In this document: in pieces, positions 1 to 9,300 of the stretch
Layout: the number at the start of each line of letters is the position of its first letter
How positions within the stretch are numbered: position 1 is the first letter of the stretch
Notes under the pieces: model-generated
The model's input: the letters and a program-made list of their open reading frames with translations, nothing else
The model's database searches: none
What the model was told of the DNA's origin: nothing
Translations under genes and position numbers: made by a program
Source: Clostridiales bacterium
GTDB lineage: Bacteria; Bacillota; Clostridia; Christensenellales; Borkfalkiaceae
Direction of reading: 5' to 3'
Length of the DNA stretch: 53,744 nt
NCBI GenBank assembly: GCA_022508265.1
Contig: JAFLVP010000008.1
Span: 1-53,744 of the forward strand

Positions 1-376
1 TTTTACCTACGCCGGGAACACCTTCCAAAAGCACGTTGCCTCCTGCAATTATTGCGCAGATGACGTTATCGACAACATCCTCCATACCGACGATATCTTT
101 AGCCAGCTCGGACCTGATTTTAGCGATAGCCTGGCTGAATTTTTCAACCTTGGCTGCGTCTTCTTTGCTTACGGGAGGAGCCTCTACCTCTCTCTCTTCG
201 GGTTCGGCAACAGCTTCGGCTGCCACAGATTTATGCAGCTCGCCCGATTTTGTATTGCCATTTTCCGCTGCCTGTTGTTTTTTCCATTCATCAACGGTTA
301 AGGGCGCCGGAGTTGCCGTTTCCGCTGACTTTTGGGTGTCCTCTGCTGTGTTCTGCGATTTAATCCATTTTTTCAT
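1..376 (-). CDS. MoxR-family AAA+ ATPase, N-terminal part (cut by window edge)
   Basis: Only the first ~125 codons are inside the window. The protein starts MKKWIKSQN and has a ~70-residue Glu/Ala/Pro-rich N-terminal extension not seen in the other MoxR of this window. A helical segment follows ([17 protein letters not shown]), then the Walker A strand [14 protein letters not shown], which runs into the edge. That P-loop context is characteristic of MoxR ATPases, which act as chaperones for protein or metal-cofactor assembly, usually with DUF58/VWA partners. The start at 376 is supported by a GAGG ribosome binding site in GTGAGGAAAATTAAA. It lies 36 nt after the membrane-protein gene that ends at 413 and is probably co-transcribed from the promoter near 3.27 kb. 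The Walker B and sensor motifs lie outside, so activity cannot be judged. Confidence 0.9.
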   Translation of the reverse strand, partial: MKKWIKSQNTAEDTQKSAETATPAPLTVDEWKKQQAAENGNTKSGELHKSVAAEAVAEPEEREVEAPPVSKEDAAKVEKFSQAIAKIRSELAKDIVGMEDVVDNVICAIIAGGNVLLEGVPGVGK

Positions 377-412
377 TTTAATTTTCCTCACTATTTTGAT
401 TATAAATATCGT

Positions 413-1942
413 TTAATCGTCAAAGCCGTAACCAAGTAATTGTAAATATACTCTTGCCGCATGCTCCTGTTCGGGAGTAAGATAACCCTTTTGGACATAC
501 TCATCCAAAATTTCCAAATACTGTTTTAACAGCGTGTCGAACTTCTCGTAGTCGCCCGTCAGGGGATTGAAAATTTCGTCGTCGCCGCCGTAAACAATAT
601 CGCCACCACCCCAGCCGCCGCCACCTATTGATGGATCACGGTCTTCGGGGTTATCGTCCGGTTTCGTGCCGGAACCGGGACCTATGCCGCTACCGGGAAT
701 GAGTGCGTCCATACCGAAGATAAGGAACAGTCTGTATCCTACGAATGTACCCATAGCATAGGTGTACGCCTCGTCGCCGATGGCATCGGTAAGGTTATTC
801 GCAAGGTTTGAATATACGGTCAGAAGCTTTCCCTGCAACACTGTATTGCTGGAGCTGGCAATGAGTTTCTGCACGCTTTCCATATCGGATATAAAGTCGG
901 AGATTACCCCAGCATAAACGTTTGCGTTTTTTCCGCCTACAGCGGTTAACAGGTTCTGTGCCGTACCCAACACCTCGGCAATCTTAGCCGCAAGCCCGTC
1001 AGCTTTACTTATAGACGTTTTTTCGTTGAGCTTGATTGTGTTCGGCGTAACCTTGCCGGTAATAATTGTAAGCTTTTGGGTGTCGTAGAATTTTACGTTG
1101 TTGTAATCGGTGAGCGTGTAAGAATTATAAGTAGCTATACCATCCTTTACCGCAGTAGCTATTTCGGGGAAAATATTTTCCGAGTCGCTTATAAATTGCA
1201 AATAGTGAAGCGTTGCGCCGACTGTTTGGTTGACATTATATACCGTCTGCTTTACACAGGTGCGCATTTCGCCTACGGTTTCAGCCTCGCGCAGGTTCTC
1301 AATAAGGTCTTCAAGCTCGCCTACGACGTCGGCCTTCAGCTCGACTGTAAAGTTGGAATCGTTTACATTGTCAATAAGCTCGCGTACACGCGCTTCCTGG
1401 AAAGGAGTCAGCTCGTAGGGCGTGTCGTCCTCATCGGTAAAACCGGGACCGGGGTCCTCAATGCTACCCGAAGCAATCTGTCTGGCGGGTATAAAGAAGG
1501 ACGTAAAGGAAATTGCGAGCGCAACGAAGACGATGACGCAATACTGCCACACTTTGGCAAAGCTATATTTAACGTGGGGCAGGTTTCTTACTTTTTCGCC
1601 AGCATCTTTACGCTGTAGCTCAATTATATATCCCGACTGCTCTTTGTAGGCGAGAGCCGTCTGCGCCCTTTCGTCGAGCTTGTGCTCTTCGTCCAGTCGC
1701 TTTGCGGTTCTCTTGTCGGTAGGTCTTAACATCAGAAAGACCGCCGCTCCGCAAGCGAGCGCAACGCCCAAGCCTATCAGCACGTAAAATCCGACGTTTA
1801 TGGTGACCGCGCTGAGCTTGAGAGAAAGCAATACTACGCCCACAGCCAAAAGTCCTGCGGAAATACCGCAGATAATACTCTTGATTATTGCTTCTATTAA
1901 GTATTTTCTTTTATATTTTGAAAAAACATTTTCAGTAAACAT
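413..1942 (-). CDS. Three-helix membrane protein of a MoxR-linked cluster, unknown function
   Basis: A 509-aa protein with two N-terminal membrane helices (about residues 21-43 and 49-71), a cytoplasmic-looking charged loop with a KRLDEEHKLDERAQTALAY helix, and a third helix at about 131-151. A long extracytoplasmic region (roughly 155-425) rich in helix-forming segments follows. The C-terminus has a Pro/Gly-rich linker and a helical tail that looks like a small helical bundle. The helix-loop-helix start recalls DUF4175-like proteins that accompany MoxR/DUF58 loci, but I do not recognise the family with certainty. The gene overlaps the upstream lipoprotein gene by 11 nt and precedes a MoxR ATPase gene. 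This suggests a membrane partner in a MoxR-dependent surface assembly system. Assigning a more specific role would be guesswork. Confidence 0.75.
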   Translation of the reverse strand: MFTENVFSKYKRKYLIEAIIKSIICGISAGLLAVGVVLLSLKLSAVTINVGFYVLIGLGVALACGAAVFLMLRPTDKRTAKRLDEEHKLDERAQTALAYKEQSGYIIELQRKDAGEKVRNLPHVKYSFAKVWQYCVIVFVALAISFTSFFIPARQIASGSIEDPGPGFTDEDDTPYELTPFQEARVRELIDNVNDSNFTVELKADVVGELEDLIENLREAETVGEMRTCVKQTVYNVNQTVGATLHYLQFISDSENIFPEIATAVKDGIATYNSYTLTDYNNVKFYDTQKLTIITGKVTPNTIKLNEKTSISKADGLAAKIAEVLGTAQNLLTAVGGKNANVYAGVISDFISDMESVQKLIASSSNTVLQGKLLTVYSNLANNLTDAIGDEAYTYAMGTFVGYRLFLIFGMDALIPGSGIGPGSGTKPDDNPEDRDPSIGGGGWGGGDIVYGGDDEIFNPLTGDYEKFDTLLKQYLEILDEYVQKGYLTPEQEHAARVYLQLLGYGFDD

Positions 1943-3146
1943 ATTTATTCTCTACAAATATATCGTAATTATTTACCGCAAGCGGCAGAGGTTGGTTCAA
2001 AGACGTCGGCATTATCGAAGCGTATTCCACTACGGTAACTTTCAAGAATATAGACGTTCTGTCCTTTTGATTGTGTCTGTCGGAGTCGTCCGCAGTATTG
2101 AACACGAACTGTAACGTAATGCTACCGGCAGACCTGAGTCTGATATATCCCTGGTTTGTATTCGTTTCTTTTGCGAAGAAGGCTATGGGATTTGTACCGG
2201 CATCGATAATAGTTCTGTTTTGGGTTGTAGAAGTGTAACGGTAACCCGTAATTCCGTAGGTAGAACCCATATGCCAAATAGGTACTTCTATACTCTCATC
2301 TGTAAGGGGACTTGTTCCTGTGAAATAAATTTCGTAGGGGTATTCGGGGGAGGATATACCCGAATCGCGTACAACGGTAACCGAATATACGCCGTCCGAC
2401 TCCTTGACAATTTCGGGAAGAGGCTCTTCACCCGTCCACTTGGGTTTTAAGGTTCCTGCAACAATCGGAGTATAACAGGGAGCTATATAGGGAACCAAAT
2501 CGTAGGGGATGTCGGTAGCACCGAGCTCCACCGTTCTCGTAACATGGCCGCATTCCGTACAGCCGTAATATTCCATTCCGTCATGATAGGGCTGTGCCGG
2601 TACCGTTCTTAAGGGTTCTTCCGCCACATTGTGAGGCTCGATTTCCGTTGTCGCCGAGCAATGCGCAGTTTTACAGGTGTGATAGTGACCCATATCTGTA
2701 CCTACCCATTCCTCATTGTAGTAGTGATTACCTGTGGCTGGAATTATTTCCTCGGCGAAGGTATGACACAGTCTGCACTCGTGAATAACAAAGCCGTCGA
2801 GATAGCACGAGGGGTTGCGCCTGTCGTACTCCCTCCACAGATGCGCGCCCGTGGCGGGAACTTCGTCCTCTTTCTTTTCGCCGCAGACCTCGCATGAATA
2901 AGTGCCAACGCCTGCCGTATTGCAAGTGGGTGATTCCGTAGCGACTTCAAGCTTCCAGATGTGTGCAGCCAAGCTGTCGCGCAGACTGCAGTCGCTGTCA
3001 AGACAATCGTGCCAGTGATACCTTTCGTTGTGCGACCACTTTTTGCTCCATTTGTGTCCGGATTCCTCGTAAGTACAGGCAACAAAAGCAAGCGCGCAGG
3101 ACAGTCCGCATACAGCAATAAGCAAACTCAAAAATAATTTTCTCAT
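1932..3146 (-). CDS. Cys-rich surface lipoprotein with CxxC repeats
   Basis: A 404-aa protein with a lipoprotein signal peptide: basic MRKLF start, hydrophobic core, lipobox AFVAC with Cys24 as the lipidated residue. Residues ~30-220 hold about four degenerate repeats of the form H-x-W ... PTC ... G ... Y-x-C-x-x-C-G ... PATG-x-H. These CxxC/His units are common in secreted proteins of gut Clostridia and could bind metal or form disulfides. The C-terminal ~180 residues look beta-rich, with no family I recognise. The ribosome binding site AAGGAGCG precedes the ATG. It is the first gene of a three-gene unit (lipoprotein, membrane protein, MoxR), transcribed from the promoter at 3259-3287 through a leader with two hairpins. 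Its last codons overlap the next start. Confidence 0.8.
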   Translation of the reverse strand: MRKLFLSLLIAVCGLSCALAFVACTYEESGHKWSKKWSHNERYHWHDCLDSDCSLRDSLAAHIWKLEVATESPTCNTAGVGTYSCEVCGEKKEDEVPATGAHLWREYDRRNPSCYLDGFVIHECRLCHTFAEEIIPATGNHYYNEEWVGTDMGHYHTCKTAHCSATTEIEPHNVAEEPLRTVPAQPYHDGMEYYGCTECGHVTRTVELGATDIPYDLVPYIAPCYTPIVAGTLKPKWTGEEPLPEIVKESDGVYSVTVVRDSGISSPEYPYEIYFTGTSPLTDESIEVPIWHMGSTYGITGYRYTSTTQNRTIIDAGTNPIAFFAKETNTNQGYIRLRSAGSITLQFVFNTADDSDRHNQKDRTSIFLKVTVVEYASIMPTSLNQPLPLAVNNYDIFVENKYVY

Positions 3147-3193
3147 AAGACGCTCCTTATTAGAAGAACCTTTGTCTTTTATTAACAGTTAAT

Positions 3194-3244
3194 GCATAAA
3201 TTCTCATTTATGCAACACCAAAGTGCAAAATTGCCACATTTTGC
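3194..3244 (-). promoter_or_regulatory. Two small hairpins in the 5' leader of the Cys-rich lipoprotein gene
   Basis: Between the promoter and the start codon, the transcript can form GCAAAAT/ATTTTGC (3225-3244) and GCATAAAT/ATTTATGC (3194-3213), both perfect short stems. There is no terminator run after them and no riboswitch consensus I recognise. They may affect transcript stability or simply be AT-rich chance structure. Confidence 0.35.
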
Positions 3245-3258
3245 GATTATTTATAATA

Positions 3259-3287
3259 ATTATAACATATGATACAATATTTATCAA
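3259..3287 (-). promoter_or_regulatory. Sigma-A promoter for the lipoprotein-membrane protein-MoxR cluster
   Basis: On the minus strand, TTGATA (3287-3282), a 17-nt spacer and a perfect TATAAT (3264-3259). The leader to the ATG at 3146 is about 105 nt. Confidence 0.75.
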
Positions 3288-3326
3288 GTATTTAACACAC
3301 TTTCCCGTAAATTTCCAAAATAAAAA

Positions 3327-3354
3327 TCCCGCCCCCTCTTGCGAGGGGACGGTC
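3327..3354 (-). terminator. Rho-independent terminator of the 2,358-aa lipoprotein gene
   Basis: A GC-rich stem (GACCGTCCCCTC, loop GCAA, GAGGGGGCGGGA) followed on the minus strand by TTTTTATTTT, 30 nt beyond the stop codon at 3385. Confidence 0.85.
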
Positions 3355-3384
3355 TTTTTAATCGTTACAGTATTTTGACTTTTA

Positions 3385-6300
3385 TCAGTCTGCTATATTC
3401 CATTCAATCTTGACCTTTACCATCGTGCCGTACTTGGCCGAAGACGAAGTCATCGACAGTCTGAGGTAAGCGTAGGAGGAGGTGCCGTCGTAATAGGAGT
3501 TCACGATAAGCTCTTCGCCGTACGCAATTGAAGTTGTGTAATTGCTTGAGGTCGAGCCTGCATAGATGCTTGCAGATTCGCCGAGAAGCATACCGTTTAC
3601 GGCGGTTATAGTTACCTTGTAGTACGCACCTGCGATTATGCAATCGTCAGCATCGTAGTATACGTGATTGTTGCTAGTTGAGCTGTGGTAACCGTTGATT
3701 GCCATCAGATATTCTCCGCCGGGCTTCCAGGTGAAGTCGATTTCCTCGAGCGTTACTTTTACGTTCTCGTACGTGCCGAATACGTTCTCTTCGGTCGTGA
3801 TTATCTGGAGGTACGTAGTGGAAGTTGTGGGCTTGAAATCGCCGACGTAGACATTGTGACCTTCCGTGCTGTCAACATCACTCTTAGCCATGTACAGGTA
3901 GAGTCCGCTTGAAGGGATATACAGAAGTACCCAACCCGTTTGAGGATTGTTTGCGCCGAAGTCAAGCTTGAGCCTAAAGTTGCCGTTGGTAGTCGTTCCG
4001 ATTTTGCTCGAATCGAGGCTAAGACCGAACTGCGTTAAAGTGTACTTGGTGGAGTCAATGGTTATAGTCATCTCCTCACCGTCAAGTTCAAGTACGCCTT
4101 CCTCTTCGTTAATTTCTATCTTTCTCCATACAGCCTTGAGAACTACATCCTCATTTTTAACAGTGATTGTGTTGTTTGGATCGTATCTCTTACCGTCTTT
4201 ATCAGCCCAGTGCAGGAATATGTATCCCGCTCTGTTGAAGGAGTTATTTTTTACGGTAATCTCTTCACCCGTTAAGAGATAGGTATGAGCCGACGTAGTA
4301 CCGGATACGGTTGCGCCATCTGCGATTTCTTCAGGGGTAAGACCGTTTTCGTAGGTTACGTCATACACACGAACGAACTTGACTCCGATTACAGAGAATA
4401 TGTATTTCGTATAGAGTCTCAAATCGAGATCTTCAACGCCTTCGAGCTTGGTGGTCAAATCCAGGTTGGAGCCGTTAGCGCCCGAAGTTATACTCAAGCT
4501 GAAGAGGGACGAGCCAGACGAGCTTCCTTTGTTTGCATAGGCGTAAACAGTACCTGCAAGCTTGCCGCCGGTGAGGTCGTAATAGTAAAGCTTATACTTA
4601 CCTGCCGGAATATTGAAATCCAAGAATATTCTGTCTTCCCCTTTCATGATTTCGTCATAATCGGGGGTTACGGGAATGTAATACGTCTCGCCGTCAGCCT
4701 TGAGCTCGGGTTCCGTGTAATTGTCAAGCTGAAGGGTCATATTGAATGCTTCGAAGGTCTCGTCTTTATAGCTCATCTTGAGGCCTGCGGATTGCTCGTG
4801 TATGTACAGGTAGCCGAAGTATACGTATTTGCCGTCCTCTTTATTTGTCTCGTCCTTGACAAGGTAGATATTATAGGTGAGAGCAGCGCCCGTATTAATG
4901 TTACCACCTTCCATAGTGAACATAAGATATTCACCGTGGTCAGCCGTAAGAGTTGCAGTAATTAAGTAGTTGGTACCTGTAGTAAGCTCGTCAAGGTCAA
5001 TGTTGATTGTCATTGACTGCTTTTCTGTCGGGTCGATACGTACGGTCACGTTATTTGCCGAGCCGAAGCCGAGCATGCCATCCATAAACTGTCCGTCTTC
5101 GAGGTCCTTCTTCCAAGCCGCAATATAGGTCTGACTTTCGTTTACGGTTACATTGGTGCCTACGTCAAGAATTTGACCTATGCCACCGAGCTGCCATCCA
5201 ATGAAGGTGTAACCCGTTCTCTTGAAGGAGTTTGCCTTGAGGGCATGCGTTGCGCCCTGAGCTACCGTTGCAGAGGATACGCTACCTGTTATAGGATCCT
5301 CGCCCTCTTCAACCTGACCGCCTGAATAGGTAACAGTTACGGTGTTAAGAAGCTTGAAGAGAACAGGAACTGTCGGGTAGGTAGCACCGTTGACGTGGAG
5401 GGACCAATTGCTTGTGCTTCCGCCGTCGGCGCTATCCTCTATTTTCTTGGAGCCAAAGTATGCTGAGTTTGCACTTACATTAGCGGCTACCTGGCTTGCA
5501 GTTGCATTTACAAGCTGACCCGAACGCAATGTGAGCCAAAGCTTAACATCAACATCCGATAAATTCTCTACGGAGAAGTAGAAGGTCGAGTTTGTTGCGA
5601 TGGCGCTATGTTTAAAGTAGAAGCTGGTTGAAGGAGCGTTGGACCATTGACCCTTATTGGGGTTGACGGGTACGATTATCGCATCGCCGCCCTTGGTAAC
5701 CGTAGGCGCAGTGTAAGTTACGAGAGTTGCGGTAAGTGTAGCAGCTATACCTGTCGGGAAGATAATGCTCGAACCTGTTGCGGCAACTCTGGGGAAGCCG
5801 ATATAGGTGTAACCTACTACTTCTTCTTCTCCATCTCCATCTTCGCCTTCATCACCTTCTGCTACAGCTTTTACACCTTCTGTTCTGATGAGATAAAGAT
5901 CAGTTTCGCCTACTTTACCTTTAAGAATTGTACCGAGGTCGGTATCCGAAACAATCGTAAGCGTGTAGTTGTCTACCGTTACGCTTTCTCCGAGGTTGAA
6001 TGCCGCCTGCTTTTCTTCTGTTACTGTGAGAGTTCCCTTGGCTTCCTCGCCCTTGCCGAGAGTTGCCTCTACCTTTTCGGGTGCGGGAGGTTCGGGAGGT
6101 TCGGGAGGTTGTTCGCCAACGTCAATCTTGTTCCACTGTGCGACGAAGATAATATCCTTGCCTTGAAGAGTTACGGATTCAGGGAAATTATATATCTTGT
6201 TGGTCGCGTCGCCCTCAATCTTAAAGCCGATGAACTCGTAGCCCTCTCTTGTGAATCCGTTTGCTCTTACTGTAATGGTAGAGTCACTCTTGAGCATGGT

Positions 6301-9300
6301 GTGCGAAGCTATTGAGCCGCCTACTTCCGCAAGGGCGTCTGCATCATCGCCGCCCTTATACATTACAATATAAGTTCTTCTTAATTCAATCTTGGCAACG
6401 CTGTTGTATCGCGACGAACTGTTACCCATAAAGTATATAGCTTTAGTTCCTGCGGGGATGGTCAATTGTTGATTTTGATCTTCTGTCCAGTAAGAGGAAC
6501 TTGCCGCTGTTGCAACGCCTTGCGCGTTAACGGTATAGATTGTGAAGGAGAATTTATCCTCCTCTTTAATATGTTTACCGTCAACATAGTACGTAAGGGC
6601 ATAGTCGAGGGTAATGGACTCGTCTATTTCATAGTATACGATATAAGGAGCCTTAGCGTTGTAAGGATGTACGAAGATTTCGAGCTCTTTACCGATTTCT
6701 ATTTTCTTCAAGTCATACTCTTCAAGCAAGAGGGTAACCTTCGTCTCGTCCGCGGGTTTCTGATAGAAATGGAAATATCTGCCTTCTCCCTCATTAACCA
6801 CCATTATCGCTTTGTATACGTAATGGCCTTCCGAGGACGCCGTGTCGTCCCTGTCGAGATAGACGTTGTTAGTACTGGGTGAGTTGAAGTAGAAATACAT
6901 GATTGAAGGATATCCTGCGTTAAGGATACTACCTAAATCATGGTCTAACTCAAGTGTGATAATGTACGTGCCAGCTTTAACCTCGTCCTTAAGGAATACA
7001 CGACCGCCTTCGTAATCGGAACTCAATACGAAATTGGTAACTTTGCCCTCTTCGCCGACTCCAAGTTGAGCCTGGTTATAGACAAGCTTTCTCCATACCG
7101 CCTTTATAACTACGTCGCGAGCAGGCATTTCAAAGGTTGTGCCGAGCTGTAAGTAGGTTTCGTCGGGGTTGTATTCCGTAAAGTCGGGATCTATAGTATA
7201 GCCCATGAACTCGTAGTCAGGTCTCTTGAGCTTATAGCTTGAGGTATTTGACGGCAAGGATACTATTTCGCCTGCCGCACGAGAAGCGGAGCCGCCGACT
7301 GAACCCGTGGACTCACCGTTATCGTTCTTATCGTAGGAATACGAATAAGAATTTGCAAGCCTTACGCCCAACATTTTACCTGCGTGTACGGTGTACGTAG
7401 AGGAGTTGCTGTATACTCTGATGTACAGTTCAATGCCCTCTAAATCTGCAGGTGCAGTGTAATCTGTTACGCCGCTAGCGCCTGCATTCATTGATATTGA
7501 TGTGCTTGATACTGTGGCCGTTCCTCTTCCCGTGTAAAAATAAATCAACACAGTTACACCGGAGTAGTTTTGCAGGAACAACCTGTACTTGGTGCCGGCC
7601 TGAACGCTTTCGCCAAAAGTAAAGGTGAACGCCGTAGTTGCGTTTATAACCGTTGTGCCTGTTGAATAGTAAGCGTTGACTACCGCTTCGATACCGGAGT
7701 CGTCAACTTCGAGTACGGAACCCGTGTATGCAGAAAGGTTGAGCGTAATGTTGTAGGTCGTTGAGCCGGAAGCCGTTATAAAGGTAACGGTAGTTTCCTT
7801 GAGAAGTTCTACTTCCGTCTCGCCGTCTTCACCGTCTACCTTTACTTTATCGGAAGTAAGTGCAAAGTGAAGGATATAGACGTTATGACCTTCAGTGCTG
7901 AACTCTTTGCTGATAATCATACTAAGAGCTTTTCCGCCGATTTCCACCTGAACCGCGTTGCCGAAGGTTGCAGTGCCGAAGTCAGCCTTTAATGTGTACC
8001 TGCCGGCTACTACTTCGTCCGTGTCAAAGTTAACTATGGTTGAGGTGTAGCGCGCAGTGTCAATAGAGATTGTGAGCGGTTTCGAGGTGCCGAGCTTTTC
8101 ATCGACCGCGTTGACGGTAGGCTCTCTCCACAGCGCCACGAAATTCAAATCGTAGGAGGGAAGGGTAATACTTTCACCCTCTTTATATACGTTGCCGCTC
8201 ACGGGTTCGAGCCAGCCTGCGAACTTGAGGTTGCCGTTTGTGAACGCGTTGCCCACAAGTACATAGGTTGTGCCGACCGTTACGTTGTTGCTTCCGGTCA
8301 TAGAGCCGGTTGCGCCCGTGCCGCCCGAGTAGGTAATATTGATTTTGTCGAGCCGGAGCGTGAAGCTGACTTTCACTACAAGCACTGCGTCTTCAGCACC
8401 CTCGTAGTCTTCACCCACGGTATAATATAAGTTGAAGCAAGGTCTTGCCTGTATATTAGCAGATAAACCGGAGTAATAAGTCCTCTGCGTTACGGAGCCC
8501 TCAAGACTTATATTACGTTTCCAAGTTACCGATATGGGAAGATCGTCGTCGCAGACATAGAAATTACCGAATACGTTCACACCCTCGGGCGCTTCAAGCA
8601 CATCGATGGTATAGGTATAGTAACCTCTTACGGGGAGTTTGGTATTGTAAGTGTCACCGTGGTACGATATACCGTCTGCAATTGATTTGGGATAGAGAGC
8701 GAGATAATATTCGCCCGATTTGTCGATAGATTTTACAAGGTCGTAATCGCCCGTTTCCGAACTCAATTCAAGAGTCAATTGTACACTATGAACACCTATG
8801 TAACCCGTAGCGTCGCTCGTGATATCGAAGGTCGAGAAATTAGACTTGAAGTATATGGTTACAGAACTCTTGTTATAACCGATGGTAAATTCAGTACCAT
8901 CATATGTAATACGGTAGCTTACACCGCTTGCGTTTCCGGGACGTTTAACGGACAGTTTGTAGTAACCTCCGGGCATACCCGCCTTAACTTGAACTCTGGT
9001 AGCCGGGCCGAGATTGGGTTGAACAGGAACCGATATCGAACCGTCCGCACCGAGGGCGAGCGCAGGTCCGTTATAGTACATAAGTGCGTTGAGGTAGTCT
9101 TTTTCGGAACCCGTTGCACCTGCAAACAGAGATGCGCAGTCCTTTATAAACTCATAGAGTTCGTCAGTGAGTGCGTATAAACCGTCGGAGTTGACTTTAT
9201 CTGCATATGCTTTAAGCATTTTGCCATAGATATAGCGATCCCAGACGTTCTCTATAAGGGCATCTTCCTCCGACTGTCCTTCTTCAATATGAAGGTGAAC

